A stretch of DNA of 64,000 nt from Okapia johnstoni (GCA_024291935.2 CM044310.1:121468213-121532212); one strand, 5' to 3'; positions 1-26,243 are shown, counted from the stretch's first letter. Made by a program: numbers and translations. The notes: generated by a model from the sequence alone, not told the origin.

Positions 1-141
1 CCTGCGGCTGCGCCTGCCTCTCGGCGCCTGAAGCCCCCTTGCTCATCGCTTCCCTAGGTGTGAGCACCTTTCCTCTTCACACTTCCCTCCCAGGGGCACA
101 CACATCCTGTCCTGCTTCCTGCTTTTTTGTTTTTGTTTTTC

Positions 142-202
142 CTGGGGTGTTGCAGTCTATGGGGTCACAGAGTCAAACCCGACTTAGCGACTGAACAATA
201 AA
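142..202 (+). mobile_element. Bov-tA/Bov-A SINE 3' fragment
   Basis: Only the 3' tail of the ruminant SINE is present: a 'ctatggggtcacagagtc' segment followed by 'gacttagcgactgaacaa'. It is truncated at its 5' side. Confidence 0.8.
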
Positions 203-550
203 AGCTATAAGAAGTCTTTCAATTATGTTACACGAATGACCTGTGTTCTGCTCCATGCCTTAGAGCAAAACAGTGTATTAAGAAACGAGTCCTTTTATCC
301 TCTTGCTTGTTATCCAGTTCCACTCTGGGCACCATACATACTTCATGGACAGGCACTTCTGTGCTCTTTTAACGCGTCCAGGAAAGAGCCATGCAGACCT
401 CAGCTGATGAGCTGTCTTTCTGTGGGTGCGAAGGCCTGTTACTTTCATGGCACAAAATAGGACTAGAACCCTTATACTGCTTTGCTCCATTTCACCCACT
501 AACCACACTTTAATTATAATTCCACACTTTCTGAGAATCTTGGGCCTGAA

Positions 551-666
551 CCCAACCCGTGCTAACCGGTCTCTATACTGGTGGGTTCTCCCCGGTAGAC
601 CGCAAAAACCCAACCCGTGCTAACCGGTCTCTATGCTGGTGGGTTCTCCCCGGTAGACCGCAAAAG
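551..666. repeat. 58-bp tandem duplication (2 copies)
   Basis: Two adjacent 58-bp units, 551-608 and 609-666, differ at two positions. Each begins 'cccaacccgtgctaaccgg' and ends in a short A-run. I see no gene around them. The near identity points to a recent duplication. Confidence 0.95.
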
Positions 667-1089
667 AACTTAATCTCATTTTAAAATGAGAACAAAATGC
701 TGGTGCGGGAACAACCGGGAAAGAACATGAAACGTTTTAGCTCCAGGAAGCAGAGCAGCAGGAACTCGGGAAGCATCTTAAAAGTTGTGCTCAAAAGAGG
801 ATTCATACTCAGCTCCCTCCTGAGTCCCAAGGTGAGAGTGTCTGACTGGACTAACGTGAATGGAGGACCAGCTGGTGATGCAAGGAAAACCTCAGGGAAT
901 GACAGAGCAGCCTGACCAGCAGCTCGGGGAAGGAGTCAGTGTTCGAGCATGCATGGTCTCTACTAAAATAGCTTATTTCATGCTAACTTTACAGAGTTTA
1001 TGTACTTGTAACTATGCCATCATATTACATAGTTATGAAAATTACATTCTCAATAAACTACAAGGCATAGTTTTGTGAGTATAGAGATC
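667..1089. other. No recognisable gene
   Basis: AT-rich sequence without a convincing coding exon. The short open frames have no family signature. Confidence 0.5.
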
Positions 1090-1610
1090 CACCTCATTCT
1101 TTTCAGTGACTGCATGATAATCTACTGAACTGCTTTTCCAAAATTAACTAATCAATTTACTACTGCTGGATATTTAAACTGTTCCAAGCTTTTTAAAATT
1201 CTGTGGTAAATGTGCATCTATATTTTTGTGCCTACGATTTTTGAGAAGATAAACCCCTGGAACTGCAGCAGTGATTAATTAACTACACTTTATATGTTGA
1301 TATGTAACACCATGTTAGTGTTAGTGCGCTAGTCGCTCAGTCGTGTCCGACTCTTTGTGGCCCCACAGACTGTAGCCCACCAGGCTCCTCTGTCCATGGG
1401 ATTCTCCAGGAAAGAATACTGGAGTGGGTAGCAGTTCCCATATTGCCTTCTAAAATGGCTTTCCACTTATTTACCCTCCCAACGTATAAAAATGTCACAT
1501 CTGTAACAGTACTGGATATTATCCATAATGTGTGTGCTGGTGGTGAGAACTTTTAAAATTTCCATTTATCTGATCATTAGTGCAATTAAGATCTTCCTTG
1601 ACTGTTTTAA
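1090..1610 (-). mobile_element. Old L1 fragment, antisense, split by a SINE
   Basis: The sequence on both sides of the SINE at 1321-1437 reads like decayed antisense L1. Assignment rests on general resemblance only; the subfamily cannot be given by eye. Confidence 0.45.
1321..1437 (-). mobile_element. Bov-tA/Bov-A SINE fragment, minus
   Basis: Reverse complement of the ruminant SINE tail ('gctcagtcgtgtccgactc', 'ccaccaggctcctctgtcc', 'gaatactggagtggg'). It lacks the tRNA-like head. Confidence 0.85.
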
Positions 1611-1679
1611 TTTCATTTAAGAGTTGCTGTCATACTGTGTATCTTACTTATCCTTGCTGCTTTACAACAGCATTTCTTT

Positions 1680-1840
1680 TTTAACTTTTTGTTTCGTATT
1701 AGGGTAGAGCCGATTAACAATGTTGTGATCCTTTCAGGTGGACAGCAAAGGGACTGAGCCATACATATACACGTATCCATTCTCCCCTGAGCTCCCCTCC
1801 CACCCAGGCCGCCACATAAAGCAACAGCACTTTTTATAAG
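1680..1840 (-). mobile_element. L1-like 3' region fragment
   Basis: Carries the 'ttaacaatgttgtgat' and 'ggtggacagcaaag' type of sequence seen again at 8038, 16625 and 19575, which resembles ruminant L1 3' regions in antisense. Confidence 0.5.
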
Positions 1841-3201
1841 GACTATATCCTGTGTAATGTATGTATAAAACATGTCACGTGTCTTTTCACTTTGCATCCA
1901 TTGCCTTATACCGTGGAAAAGTTTAAACTTTTTACATGGTCCTGCCTAACACTGTCCCTCTTCATAACTTCTGGACTCTGTGTCCTGCTTACCAAAGCCT
2001 ATCTGAGCTCAAGGGGATAGAAATATTCTACATTCTAAGAAATTTAATATTGTGTTTCCTATTATATCTTTAATCTATATTGAATGAACTTCTCTGTAAG
2101 GGGTGAAATGTGGCCCTGACTCTATTTCCAGCTGGATAATTGTCAAACACCATTTCAGTAATCTATCTCCCCCACTGACACATGAAAAATAATTACTTTG
2201 CAATTAACTAAATTCATGGGGATACAATCATTTTTCAAAAATTTCCTTGCGATGCTTTCTATTTACTATTCTACATTGATTTTCAGAACAAAATTGTCAA
2301 TGGAAAATTATCCGAAAAGAATTGTGACTGGAATTGACTGAATGTACAGACATGTTTACAGTACTAAAAAAGTTCCATCTGGAAACATGGATTTCCACTT
2401 ATTCATAACCTCTGTTCTCCTTAACAGAGGTTAATAATTGCCTTCCTATATGTAAAGCCATGAGTGAACTCATCTGTAATTTCTTCTTTTTTTCTTCTGG
2501 GTTTGATATTAGGGTTGAATTACCCTCATGAAAGAACTACTCCAAAATAATCCATTTCAATTATTTTTTTCTGTACTCTAGAACAGCTTATGATTCCTTG
2601 AAGGTTCAGCATTAATCTCTGAAACCAGGTGTCTTAAAAAAGGGCTAGACTATTCAAGTTCTCTGCTTCTTCCATTTTAAATATTCAGAATTTTTACTTT
2701 TCGCCTTTACTACAGTCTTGCATTATTCCCAGTTGTTTTCTAATTCTTTTGTTCCAGTCTAGTGCAGCATTCTAGATACTTCCTAAAACATACTCTTAAG
2801 TATTAGGTCATGTTGGATTTTCTCACCAACAAAGGAATACAGTCATATATGTGGTGATATCAAGCTTTAAACGTGTTAATGTTTAAGCTTTAACACATGC
2901 TAGTCCTCATCATCAAGTTTCAGTTTCAAAAACTGTTATGATCTCCACGGACATACACTGTCTTTCAGAGTTCACTGCTTAAAAATAGCTTTCAAGGAGA
3001 CTCTGAAGGATACTCAGCTATCATTATAGAGCATTTGGTCTGGGTCAGGCACTATGCTGAGCACTTGGTATGCATCAGGAAGTTTAAAATTTCACACCAA
3101 GGGTTTTAAGAGAGTCATATAATTACATTTACATTTGAACAGACCACTGTGGAAGTAGTGTGAAGAAGGAACTTAGAGGGGACGGAAAAAGAGACCAGTG
3201 T
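1841..3201 (-). other. 3' flank / probable 3' UTR of gene A
   Basis: AT-rich non-coding DNA following the stop codon of gene A. No second gene, RNA gene or clear young repeat was recognised. I did not fix the polyadenylation site. Confidence 0.4.
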
Positions 3202-12643
<9,442 letters not shown>

Positions 12644-13559
12644 TTTCACCTTGTTTTTCTGGCTTTGCTCTTGGAGAACAGCACTGTCCTGGAGGGGTCA
12701 GGCTGGAAGAAAAAGGAGAGTGAGAAGATGAGGCCTTCTCTGCACTCCCAGGATCAGCAGCGTAAAATTGCTGTCTTCCCCTTCCTCGTCCCAGCCTTCT
12801 TTGGTTTTACTGACCACATAACCGGGAGATTACAGGCAACCAACAGTGACTGAGGGGTCTAATTTATAATGCTTTCTCTTAAGCTCCGGGTCCTAAATTT
12901 GATCTTTTCTAAAAGCTGCATTCCCATTCTTTGGTCTTATTATGAATAAAACTAATGAGATGTGCTAGATACTCTGCATACATTATCTTCTCTCAGTTTA
13001 TTTTAAAAAATAATCCCATGAAATTGTTGTTTTCTCTATTTTGTAGGTAAAGGTGGACTCTTGCCTTCCCACATCTCTGCTTCATGCTTTGATACAGTCT
13101 ACAGTTTTGTAGACTGCAGCCATCAGAGGACAGGGTTCTCCTCCTCCTCCTGCCAAACCTTTGCTTTCCTCCATGACAATGGGTCCTTTAGCACCCAATT
13201 CTGCCATCTTCCCTCTCATCTTTGTCCTCAACTCCTTGGTTTCCCCTCCTTTCTGTCACCCAGAACTAAGGGTGTCTCCTGCTCCAATTGGGAGCTCCAG
13301 GTACCCCACCTCTTGCTTCTCAGTGGAACTCCTGGGACTGGGAGCAGGGATTCTTATCCTGGCAATACACAATTCCATAAATCAGCATGCACGAGGCAGC
13401 CAAAGTTATCAACCTTCCAAGCAGTCTCCCCCAAAACACCACAGTCACACAGGCGCTGTTACAACCTCACAGGGTGATACACAGACACTGACGCGAGGTC
13501 TCACTTACCCCCTGATGACACGAAGGATACAATCACAAGCATCCAATGGAAGACACATC

Positions 13560-14175
13560 ATTGCAGGCACACAACCGCCTCAGAGAGGTCATGTACAAAC
13601 ACACATGGTGATCACAAACATCACACACACAACCCCAATCTCAATCTCACACACAGCCACGGCTCAGGGCCCCTCATCCCTGCCTCACTCACTCACGCAC
13701 ACTCCGCGACCTCACAGAGGCTGTATTTGCAAACCTCGGGGTGGCGAACCATGGTTCAGTCTCTGTCCTACTCACTTTGGTCTCACACATTAGTTTTCCT
13801 CTCTCTCACACACAGTCTCAAAGGTCTCTGTTTCCGAGACACAGGGATTTCTCGCGCACACAGATACACAAACACTGCAATTGCTACCTCTAACACACGC
13901 ACACACAATCCACACTGGTCTCCCTTACACTCGGACACACAGGCACTGTCACACAATCTCACACGCCGAACGCACGTACCGCAGTCTCTCGCACGCTCAC
14001 ACCCACCACACGCTCTCGGTCTCACACACACATCACTCCCCACGCTCTCTCAGCCTCTCCCCGGGCCCCACGCGCCGCCGGCTGGCCTCGCACACACGCG
14101 TCTCGAACACTCACCCCAGCACATCCCGGCCGCTCGCTCTGGACGCTCACAGCCCGGTCCTGCCTCGCACACGCA
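13560..14175 (-). repeat. GTGTGAG-rich tract downstream of gene A promoter
   Basis: On the gene A sense strand this is a long degenerate run of GTGTGAG/GTGTGTG units (written CACAC/CTCACAC on plus). It begins inside the CpG island and extends into intron 1. The open frames through it are composition artefacts. Confidence 0.7.
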
Positions 14176-14700
14176 CACACCCCGATCCAGCCGCCCCGGA
14201 CGCCGATCCCGGTCCGAGCCGCAGCCCCGGCGCGCCCGCGCGGGCCTCTGGGAAGTGTCGTCCGCAGCCCCGCAAGCCCAAGCCGCGGCTCCACGGCGGG
14301 GCTCAGAGCCGCCCGCCTCAGCGGCCCCGCCCGGCCCTCGGGCTCAGACCCTCGACCACCCTGACCAGCCCACGAGCCTCCCCCTGGAAGCCAGCCGCCC
14401 TCACCCGAAGGACTTCGGCAGCCGACGCCCGGGAGGCCAGTGCACAACATCCCCAGGTGGGCGAGCCGTCAGGCGCGAGGGGCGGGGGCAGGGCGTGGCC
14501 TAGCCGAGGGGGCGTGTTCTTAGGCTGATGAGGCGGAGAGGCGGAACCTCAGCGACAGAGCGGGAGTGCCTGCGCACGCACGTGACTACGCTCGAGGGGC
14601 GGGGCCCAGGATATCAGCGGCGTGACTACGCCCGGGGGCGGGGCCCGAGGGTTCAGGGGCGTGCCACGGCTGGGCGCGAGTGTACGCAGGCGCATAGAAT
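14040..14700 (-). promoter_or_regulatory. CpG-island promoter of gene A
   Basis: Dense CpG and GC boxes (ggggcggggc near 14597 and 14636). A ZNF143/STAF-like ctgggaagtgtcgtcc lies at about 14248-14263, and a 40-bp imperfect duplication at 14581-14661 repeats 'cgtgactacg' plus a GC box. A minus-strand donor-like GGGGTGAGTG near 14110-14120 could end exon 1. Its position upstream of the ATG exon of gene A supports the assignment; the exact start is not fixed. Confidence 0.75.
14581..14661. repeat. 40-bp imperfect promoter duplication
   Basis: Units at 14581-14620 and 14621-14661 share 'cgtgactacg' followed by a GC box and 'gggccc'. The divergence suggests an old duplication of a regulatory unit. 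Confidence 0.75.
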
Positions 14701-15124
14701 GAGAACGCCCCCTCCCCTCTCCTGGAAACCAGAAGCGTCCGTAGTTACGGGAATGGACGGTCCTCTGTGAGCTCTGGTGTGCACCTGTGACGTCCCGCTG
14801 TCTGTGTCCGTATGACCGCGGTGTCGCTCGAGTGCGGTCCTCTGAGGCTGCCCGTGGGAGCGTGACTTTATTTCTGTGTTAAATTTGGAGACCATAAGAT
14901 CAGTGAGGGAACCCCTGCTGGGCTCTATCACTTATTACACCAAATTAGTACATTTCTCACTTGCAGAATGGGAATGTCGTTATCACTCTTCAGAAAGTAT
15001 TTTCTTTGGAAACTGCGCTGGTGTTGAACCCCATTCTTCCCCTGATCAGAGTGGAAATGGCTCGTGGTATGAGATATTAAGAAAATAGAATTAGTAGCTG
15101 ACTTGGAAATCGAAGCAAATACGG

Positions 15125-15420
15125 AAAAGCCTAAAGGAAATCAATTCTCAATATTCATTAGAAGGACTGATGCTGAAGCTCCAATATTGTGGCCACTTGA
15201 TGCAAAGAGCCAACTCATTAGAAAGGGCCCTGATGCTGGGAAAGATTGACAGCAGGAGGAGAAGGGGATGACAGAGGACGAGATGGTTGGATGTCATCAC
15301 TGACTCAATGGACATCAGTTTGAGCAAGCTCCTGGAGATGGTGAAGGACAGGGAAGCCTGGCATGCTGCAGTCCATTGGGTCACAAAGAGTTGGACACGA
15401 CTAAGCTACTGAACAACAAC
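15125..15420 (+). mobile_element. BovB 3'-end fragment, plus
   Basis: Sense BovB 3' end: 'ttagaaggactgatgctgaa', 'ccacttgatgcaaagagcc', 'gatggttggatgtcatcac', ending 'gactaagctactgaacaacaac'. The coding frame is broken. Confidence 0.9.
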
Positions 15421-15734
15421 AAAGGAAAAGCCATTCAGGGGGATACAGCAGAGAAAAACCCCACAAAACTCCCCACCCTCTAAGATATTACTTTCAAGTG
15501 AATGGAAACAAACCACCAGAGAATGAGTAAAATAGTGTATTGAATGGTGAGAAAGGCTGTGGAGAAATAGAAAACAGGGAAGAGGAATAGAGTAGAGAAA
15601 ATGAGAATATTTACTGTTGAAAAATGAATAGTCAGGGCACTGAAGTCTTAATCTTCAGGCAGCTTTTCATCCTGAATTTCAACATCGGCTCATTTAGGAG
15701 TAATTCCTTACATGGAACCTACTGTTATATTCTC

Positions 15735-15922
15735 AGTGGTAAAGAATCCACTTGCCTAAGGAGACGTGGGTTTGATCCCTGGGTTGGGAAGATCCCCTGG
15801 AGGAGGAAATGGCAACCCACTCCAGTATTCTTGCCTGGGAAATCCCACCGAAGGAGGAAGCTGACAGGCTACAGTCCATGGGGTTGAAAAAGAATTGGAC
15901 ATGACTTAAGAGACTAAACAAT
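15735..15922 (+). mobile_element. Bov-tA SINE, plus
   Basis: 'ggtaaagaatccacttgcc', B-box-like 'gggtttgatccctgggttgg', body and tail 'aattggacatgacttaagag'. The head is slightly truncated. Confidence 0.9.
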
Positions 15923-16620
15923 GGGTATGTATTTTTCTTCTATACACTGGTGCATGCATTTTATAAATGCTTTTATATATGTACTGAAAAGAAAAAAGTG
16001 AGAAAAAAATCCTGTGTGTTCAGTTTAGGAATATCCCCTCACATCTGTCTGTTTATATGATACCCCTTCTATCTGTCCTAGCCTCTTGATTCTTGTTCAA
16101 AGGTGATAGGTACAGTGATGAGATCGTTAAAACACAGCAGCTGTAGAAGGAAGTGTGGGAGAAAATTCAGGAAAGCCCGCTGGTTGGGTAATTCGAAGCT
16201 AAATCTGTGACCAGATCTGGGCACCATTTTTCAGGTGTAAAGTATTAAGTCATGGCTGTTTGTTTTTTCACACTTTGCAACATCCAAGCCCCACCCCACC
16301 CCTTGCTAAAGATGTGAACTTGGTGGCATATGTGTCTCTCCCATCAGGACAGAAGCAAAAGCCAAGAGGTGATCTCTTGGCCTCATCTTTGGTTGTCAGG
16401 ACACCTGCATTGTAAACTTGGTTTCAGGGCATTAAATCTGAGGGGACACAGACTCAGGGCCAGTAAATTCATTTGTGCAGTGCTGCTGTTCATTAGTGAC
16501 TGCAGCACAGGAGGATTCAGGTAGGAGTAGGAGGCTAGAGTTCTCCAGATTGCAGGATAATGGTTTCATGTTCTGCTTTTAACTTGCTTTGCTTCCTCCC
16601 TGTCTTCAGTTATTCCAACC
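15923..16620. other. Intergenic, nothing recognised
   Basis: DNA between the gene A promoter side and the gene B 3' end. No exon, RNA gene or clear repeat was seen apart from the neighbouring elements. Confidence 0.4.
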
Positions 16621-16624
16621 AAAG

Positions 16625-16750
16625 AGCTCTTTAAAAAATTATTTTATTTGGAGTATAGTTGATTTACAGTATTGTGTTGGTTTCAGGTGTACAGCAAGGT
16701 GATTCAGTTATATATACACAGATATCCACTCTTTCTCAGATTCGTTTCCC
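16625..16750 (-). mobile_element. L1 3'-region fragment, antisense
   Basis: 'gagtatagttgatttacag' and 'ttcaggtgtacagcaaggtg', the same family as 19575 and 10868. Confidence 0.65.
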
Positions 16751-16751
16751 A

Positions 16752-17345
16752 TTGTTGTTGTTCAGTCACTAAGTTGTGTTCCACTTTTTGAGACCCCATG
16801 GACTGCAGCATACCAGGCTCCTCTGTCTTCCACTATCGCTGAGAGTTTGCTCAAATTCATGTCCATTGAGTCAGTGATGCTATTCAACCATCTCATTCTC
16901 TGCTGCCCCCTTCTCCTCCTGCCCTTAATCTTTCCAGGTATCAGTCTTTTCCAATGTATCAGCTTTTTACATCAGGTGGCCAAAGTACTGGAGCTTCAGC
17001 ATCAGTCCTTCCAGTGAATATTGAGGTTGATTTCCTATAGGATTGACTGGTTTGGTCTCCTTGAAGTCCAAGGGACTCTCAGGAGTCTTCTCCAGCACCA
17101 GAATTAGAAAGCATCAATCATCAATGCTCAGGCCTCCCCGGTGGTTCAGACAGTAAAGAATCTGTGTGCAATGCAGGTAACCTGGGTTTGATCCCTGGGT
17201 TGGGAAGATCCCCTGGAGAAGGGATAGCTATCCAATCCAGTATTGCCTGGGGAAGACTATAGACCGAGGACAGAATTCTATGGACAGCCTTCTTTATGGT
17301 CCACGTCTCACATCCGTACACAACTACTGGAAAAACCATAGCTGT
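16752..17345 (-). mobile_element. BovB 3' fragment, minus, interrupted by Bov-tA
   Basis: Antisense BovB 3' end at 16752-17126 ('ttgttgttcagtcactaag', 'atgtccattgagtcagtg', 'ggtggccaaagtactggag'). It resumes after the SINE at about 17285 with 'ccttctttatggtccacg' and 'actactggaaaaaccatag'. The two halves are adjacent in BovB, so the SINE inserted into it. Confidence 0.88.
17127..17284 (+). mobile_element. Bov-tA SINE nested in BovB
   Basis: 'aggcctccccggtggttcag', 'gggtttgatccctgggttgg', 'gaagatcccctggagaagg', ending near 'gaattctatggacag', where BovB coding sequence resumes. Confidence 0.88.
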
Positions 17346-17562
17346 ATTTCCTCTGTAGCTTATTACAAAACATCGAGTATAGTTCCCTGTGCTATACGAT
17401 AGGTCCTGGTTCATTGTGTATTTTTCAGTGAGCTCCTGAGACCTTGAGAATAAGCTGCTTTTCTAAGAGTCAGAGTCAACTGAGGCTGCTTGTTTTCAAA
17501 ATCTTGACTGATGGTTAGGTAACTGGAATAGTAACATTTTCAAGTCTGGTTGGCTTTGGTCA

Positions 17563-22733
<5,171 letters not shown>

Positions 22734-23254
22734 GAGGCCTCTCTCTTGAAGAACAGAGTCCTGTGAAGGTGGAGCTGAGGAGATGGAAGGAATTATCAAA
22801 AAAAAAAAAAGCATCAAATTTTTGTCATTCTCTCTTATCTACCCCCCTGTAAAACATCAAAACAGAGCAGTGCCCAATCACAACACTTTTTTTGAGATTT
22901 ACTCGTTCTCCAAGTTGTGAGAGATTCTAGTGCGATGCCTCCACATCTGTTCCTCAAATTGGTCGCTGATAAAAATGACTGAAACCACAGTTACTGTGCT
23001 GAGGACTTTACATGTATTTCCTTCACACTCAGTCATGGCTGAGGCAGCCATTCCTGTCTAAATGTCTCTCCTTGAAAGTCCATGAGTGGGAAAACTGGTC
23101 AAATTAGAAAAAGGGTTCACAGTATCTGATTTCTTAAAATGAAAGTACACTCGATTTATAACACTGTGTTAATTTCAAGTGTACAACACTGATTTTTAGT
23201 TTTATATATTCGTTTTCTTCAGGTTTTCCCCTTATTGTTGTTTAGTTGGTATAA

Positions 23255-23324
23255 AAATTTAAACGAATGGTCACACAGCCTTTCTAGAGAAATTTCAACG
23301 AATAGTCACACAGCCTTTCTAGAG
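23255..23324. repeat. 35-bp tandem duplication (2 copies)
   Basis: Units at 23255-23289 and 23290-23324 differ by two substitutions; each ends 'tcacacagcctttctagag'. It sits at the gene-proximal edge of the gene B CpG island. Confidence 0.95.
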
Positions 23325-23379
23325 CTCAGAAGAGTACTGAACAAACACCCACAGAAACCCTGAGCCAAACCCCATAACC

Positions 23380-24200
23380 ACACGGAGAAACAACCGCGCA
23401 GGGGACAGGACGCCAGACAAACCAGCGCGGACACCGCAAGTACACACACCCGCAGCGACCGCTCCCACCCCGCCCTCTCACAAGGCCCCGCCCACTCGCC
23501 CTCCAAGGACGCCTTCCCAACTCACCCACCGCGCTTCCGCCCCCCAGAAATGGCCGCGACGCTACGCGCCTGCGCAGCCTTCCCTCACCCGGCCCCCTTG
23601 GGCACGAAACCACGCCCCCAAGGGCGACGGCGCACCCGCGTGTCCGTTACTCCCGGGTACCTGGCCCCGCCTCCACGGCCGTCAGTACGCATGCGCGCTC
23701 CGTCCCCAAAGCGCCTCCCCGTCCCATCCCGGGTCAAGCCTTGGGAAGAGGAGTCCGGCTCGTTGACAGACCCAGGCACTCCCAGCCCTGCACTCGGCTG
23801 TCGCTACCAAGATCCTCCCCCTAGCGGGCCAGGATCCCACGGCATTCGGGGCGCCCGGACCACGTCGGCGAGGCCCGCACGCGCGCACTGGGGCTGCGCG
23901 AACTCCCAGGAGCCACCGCGGCGCGCCGGCGGTGTTTTGAGGCGGGCACTTCCGGCCGGGCCGGCCTCTGGGGGGCCGGGCTCGCGTTCGTGGGTGTTAC
24001 TCAGCTCTCTGGACGTTTTCCTCCTGCCGCACGGGCTAGTGGTGCGTTCTCAGGTTAGCAGGGGGCGCGGCGGCCGCTGTTCGCAAGTGCGCGGGGGAGG
24101 CTGGCCCGGGCACTCGGCGCTGTGCGGGCCGGGCGCCTGGGTCTTTGGGTTGGGCTGCCGCCCGAGTGGACGAGTACAGCGTAGGGCGGGCATTGTCAGT
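23380..24200 (-). promoter_or_regulatory. CpG-island promoter of gene B
   Basis: Dense CpG region upstream of the gene B ATG exon. Minus-strand donor-like sites at about 23526 (GGTGG before GTGAGTTGG) and about 23590 (GGCCGG before GTGAGG) could end exon 1. A plus-strand donor-like CTCAG before GTTAGC near 24054 allows divergent transcription. The exact start is not fixed. Confidence 0.72.
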
Positions 24201-24275
24201 ATATTGGCGTTTGTGAAAGAAACTCGTGTGTACACATGCGTACGGGCTTGTATTATTAAAGTCACATTGTATTTT

Positions 24276-24480
24276 TGTTGTTCAGTCGCTAAGTCATGTC
24301 CGACTCTTTGACCCCATGGACTGCAACACGCCAGGCTTCCCTGTCCTAAACAGTCTCCCGGAGGTTGCTCAGATTCATGTCCATCGAGTCGGTGATGCCA
24401 TCCAACCATCTCGTCCTCTGTCGCCCCCTTCTCCTCCTGCCCTCGTTCTTTTCCAGCAGGGTCTTGTTCGGTGAGTCAGC
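24276..24480 (-). mobile_element. BovB 3'-end fragment, minus
   Basis: 'ttgttgttcagtcgctaag', 'catgtccatcgagtcggtg', 'ccatctcgtcctctgtcgcc', 'cttctcctcctgccctcg'. It lies at the outer edge of the gene B CpG island. Confidence 0.9.
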
Positions 24481-24567
24481 TGTAACTTGTTAATTCCATC
24501 CCTGAATAGGCGATTGAGGCATTGAAAAAAGCGCCGTTACATGCACTGCTCACCTAACAAAGTTGTA

Positions 24568-24712
24568 TTTATTCATTTTGCCCACCCGGCACTGCTGCTT
24601 GTGGGATGGGATCTTAGTTCTCCAATCAGGGGTTGAACCCTTGCCTTCCACAGTGAAAACTAGGAGTCCTCCCTAACCACTGGACAGCCAGGAAATTCCC
24701 ACAAAGTTGTGT
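24568..24712 (-). mobile_element. CHR-type tRNA-derived SINE, minus
   Basis: The reverse complement reads 'gggaatttcctggctgtcc', 'agtggttagg', then 'aactaagatcccatcccac', the CHR pattern. Confidence 0.72.
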
Positions 24713-24719
24713 TTTGACA

Positions 24720-25785
24720 ATGAGACCTTTCCTGGCGTTTGTTCTGGCACATAGTCAAAAATGGGTGGCATTAGGTTCGAGATTATGGCCTCTTTAAGTA
24801 TATTTTCTCCTCAGCCCTGCATTCATGGTGTTACGGGAGAGGGAAGTGTCCCATTCTCGGACGCTCAGGAATTCTTAGGCTTGAGTGCCAACTGAGGGTC
24901 CTTGGCTCCCTGCAGGAAAGAATTCAGAGCGAGCCGAGGAAAAGCGAAAGCTTATCAGGATGAGAACATTGACTAGGGCACTAGCAAAAGATGAAGTGCA
25001 GGATCGTGGGATGCGGCTTGAGTTTTGATAGCTTAAGTAGGAGACAGGCTTCATCTGTGGAAATACCTCATCAGCTTTGTTTAAAGGAGCAAAACGCTAA
25101 GCTCCAAAGAAGACTGGCGACAGGCTGCTTCCTGGAGGAGAGCCGCATGCAGGGCGGCTTCATGGGTCTGAATTTCTGTGTGGTGCAAGCAGACTGGATT
25201 CTTTCCCCTCTGAATGTTGATGGCAAGTCTTTTTTATTTTGCATAACAGACTTTTTTCTTCTCAAAGAGAAAACCCCTGTTTTCTTTCTTTTAGGGAAAG
25301 AAGCAGTATGTTCTCTACGTGTGCTGTTCAGATGACTCATATTATTCATGCAGTTGCTAAATTGTATATAAAGAGAAAAGTATAAAAATATTTCAAGTCT
25401 TATATTTATGTAAATGTGTATATACATACACCATACATAAAATTTTTTTAACTATTTTATTCTTGTTTCTTTTCTGTGTTGTGTTTAAACCACATGAACA
25501 TTTGTGCCCAAGGCTCTTTTTGACCACAGCGCTTTATTCCATTCATTCTGTGCTACTCTTACTCTCTTAATATTCGTGTATGTTCTCATTGTACTTGACA
25601 TACAACTTACAAATGATTAAATACAGATTGTTAACTATGCAGTTTTGCTGTTGATTACAGCCAGATAACCACCACTAAAATCAAGATAGGTTTCTGTCGC
25701 TCCTGGAACTCCCTTCATGCCTGATTTCCTACCCTCACGCTCAGAGGAAACCACTTTGCTTTTGTGACAGTAGATTTGTTTTGCC
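24720..25785. other. Intergenic, no gene recognised
   Basis: Short open frames only, none with a family signature or supporting splice sites. Confidence 0.4.
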
Positions 25786-25789
25786 TGCT

Positions 25790-26050
25790 TTTTAAATTTT
25801 TCTTTCATTTGACTTCATATAAATGGAACCAAGCAGTGCGTAAATTTTTGTGTGTCCAGCTTCAGTCATTCAGCATGTTTTTTGAGACTCACTGATGATG
25901 TCTGTTAGTAATTTATTTTCTACTGAGTAGTGTTCTGTTGTGTTAATATAGTACAATCAGTTTATCCATGTTCTTCTTGATAACATTTGGGATGTTTCTG
26001 GATTTGGGGGCTATTATGAATAAAACTATGAATACTTTTATACATGTGTA
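25790..26050 (-). mobile_element. Old L1 fragment, antisense
   Basis: 'catataaatggaaccaagc', 'gtccagcttcagtcattcag', 'gctattatgaataaaact' follow the antisense L1 3' pattern. Confidence 0.6.
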
Positions 26051-26243
26051 TTTATAATACTTTAGAAGAGATAATAGTTATGAAAAAATACTGGGGTTTA
26101 AAGAGTATCATGAAAAGTCATTCATTAAAGTAGTACAGTTTATCTAATCTATGGTGAGATGTTTTCTGCTGGACAACATGAAGATGCAGTGCCTCTGGAT
26201 TTTATTGGAGGCTAGTTGCGAGGTACCTTCTGCCTAGTATATG

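Noticed and set aside
13161..14528. Overlapping open frames of 200-258 codons on plus near 13.2-14.5 kb
   Set aside because: Low-complexity His/Thr/Ser/Pro-rich readings of the CACAC-rich tract and CpG island; composition artefact.
23550..24311. 253-codon plus frame over the gene B island
   Set aside because: Pro/Arg/Gly-rich reading of a CpG island that runs into a BovB fragment; not a protein gene.
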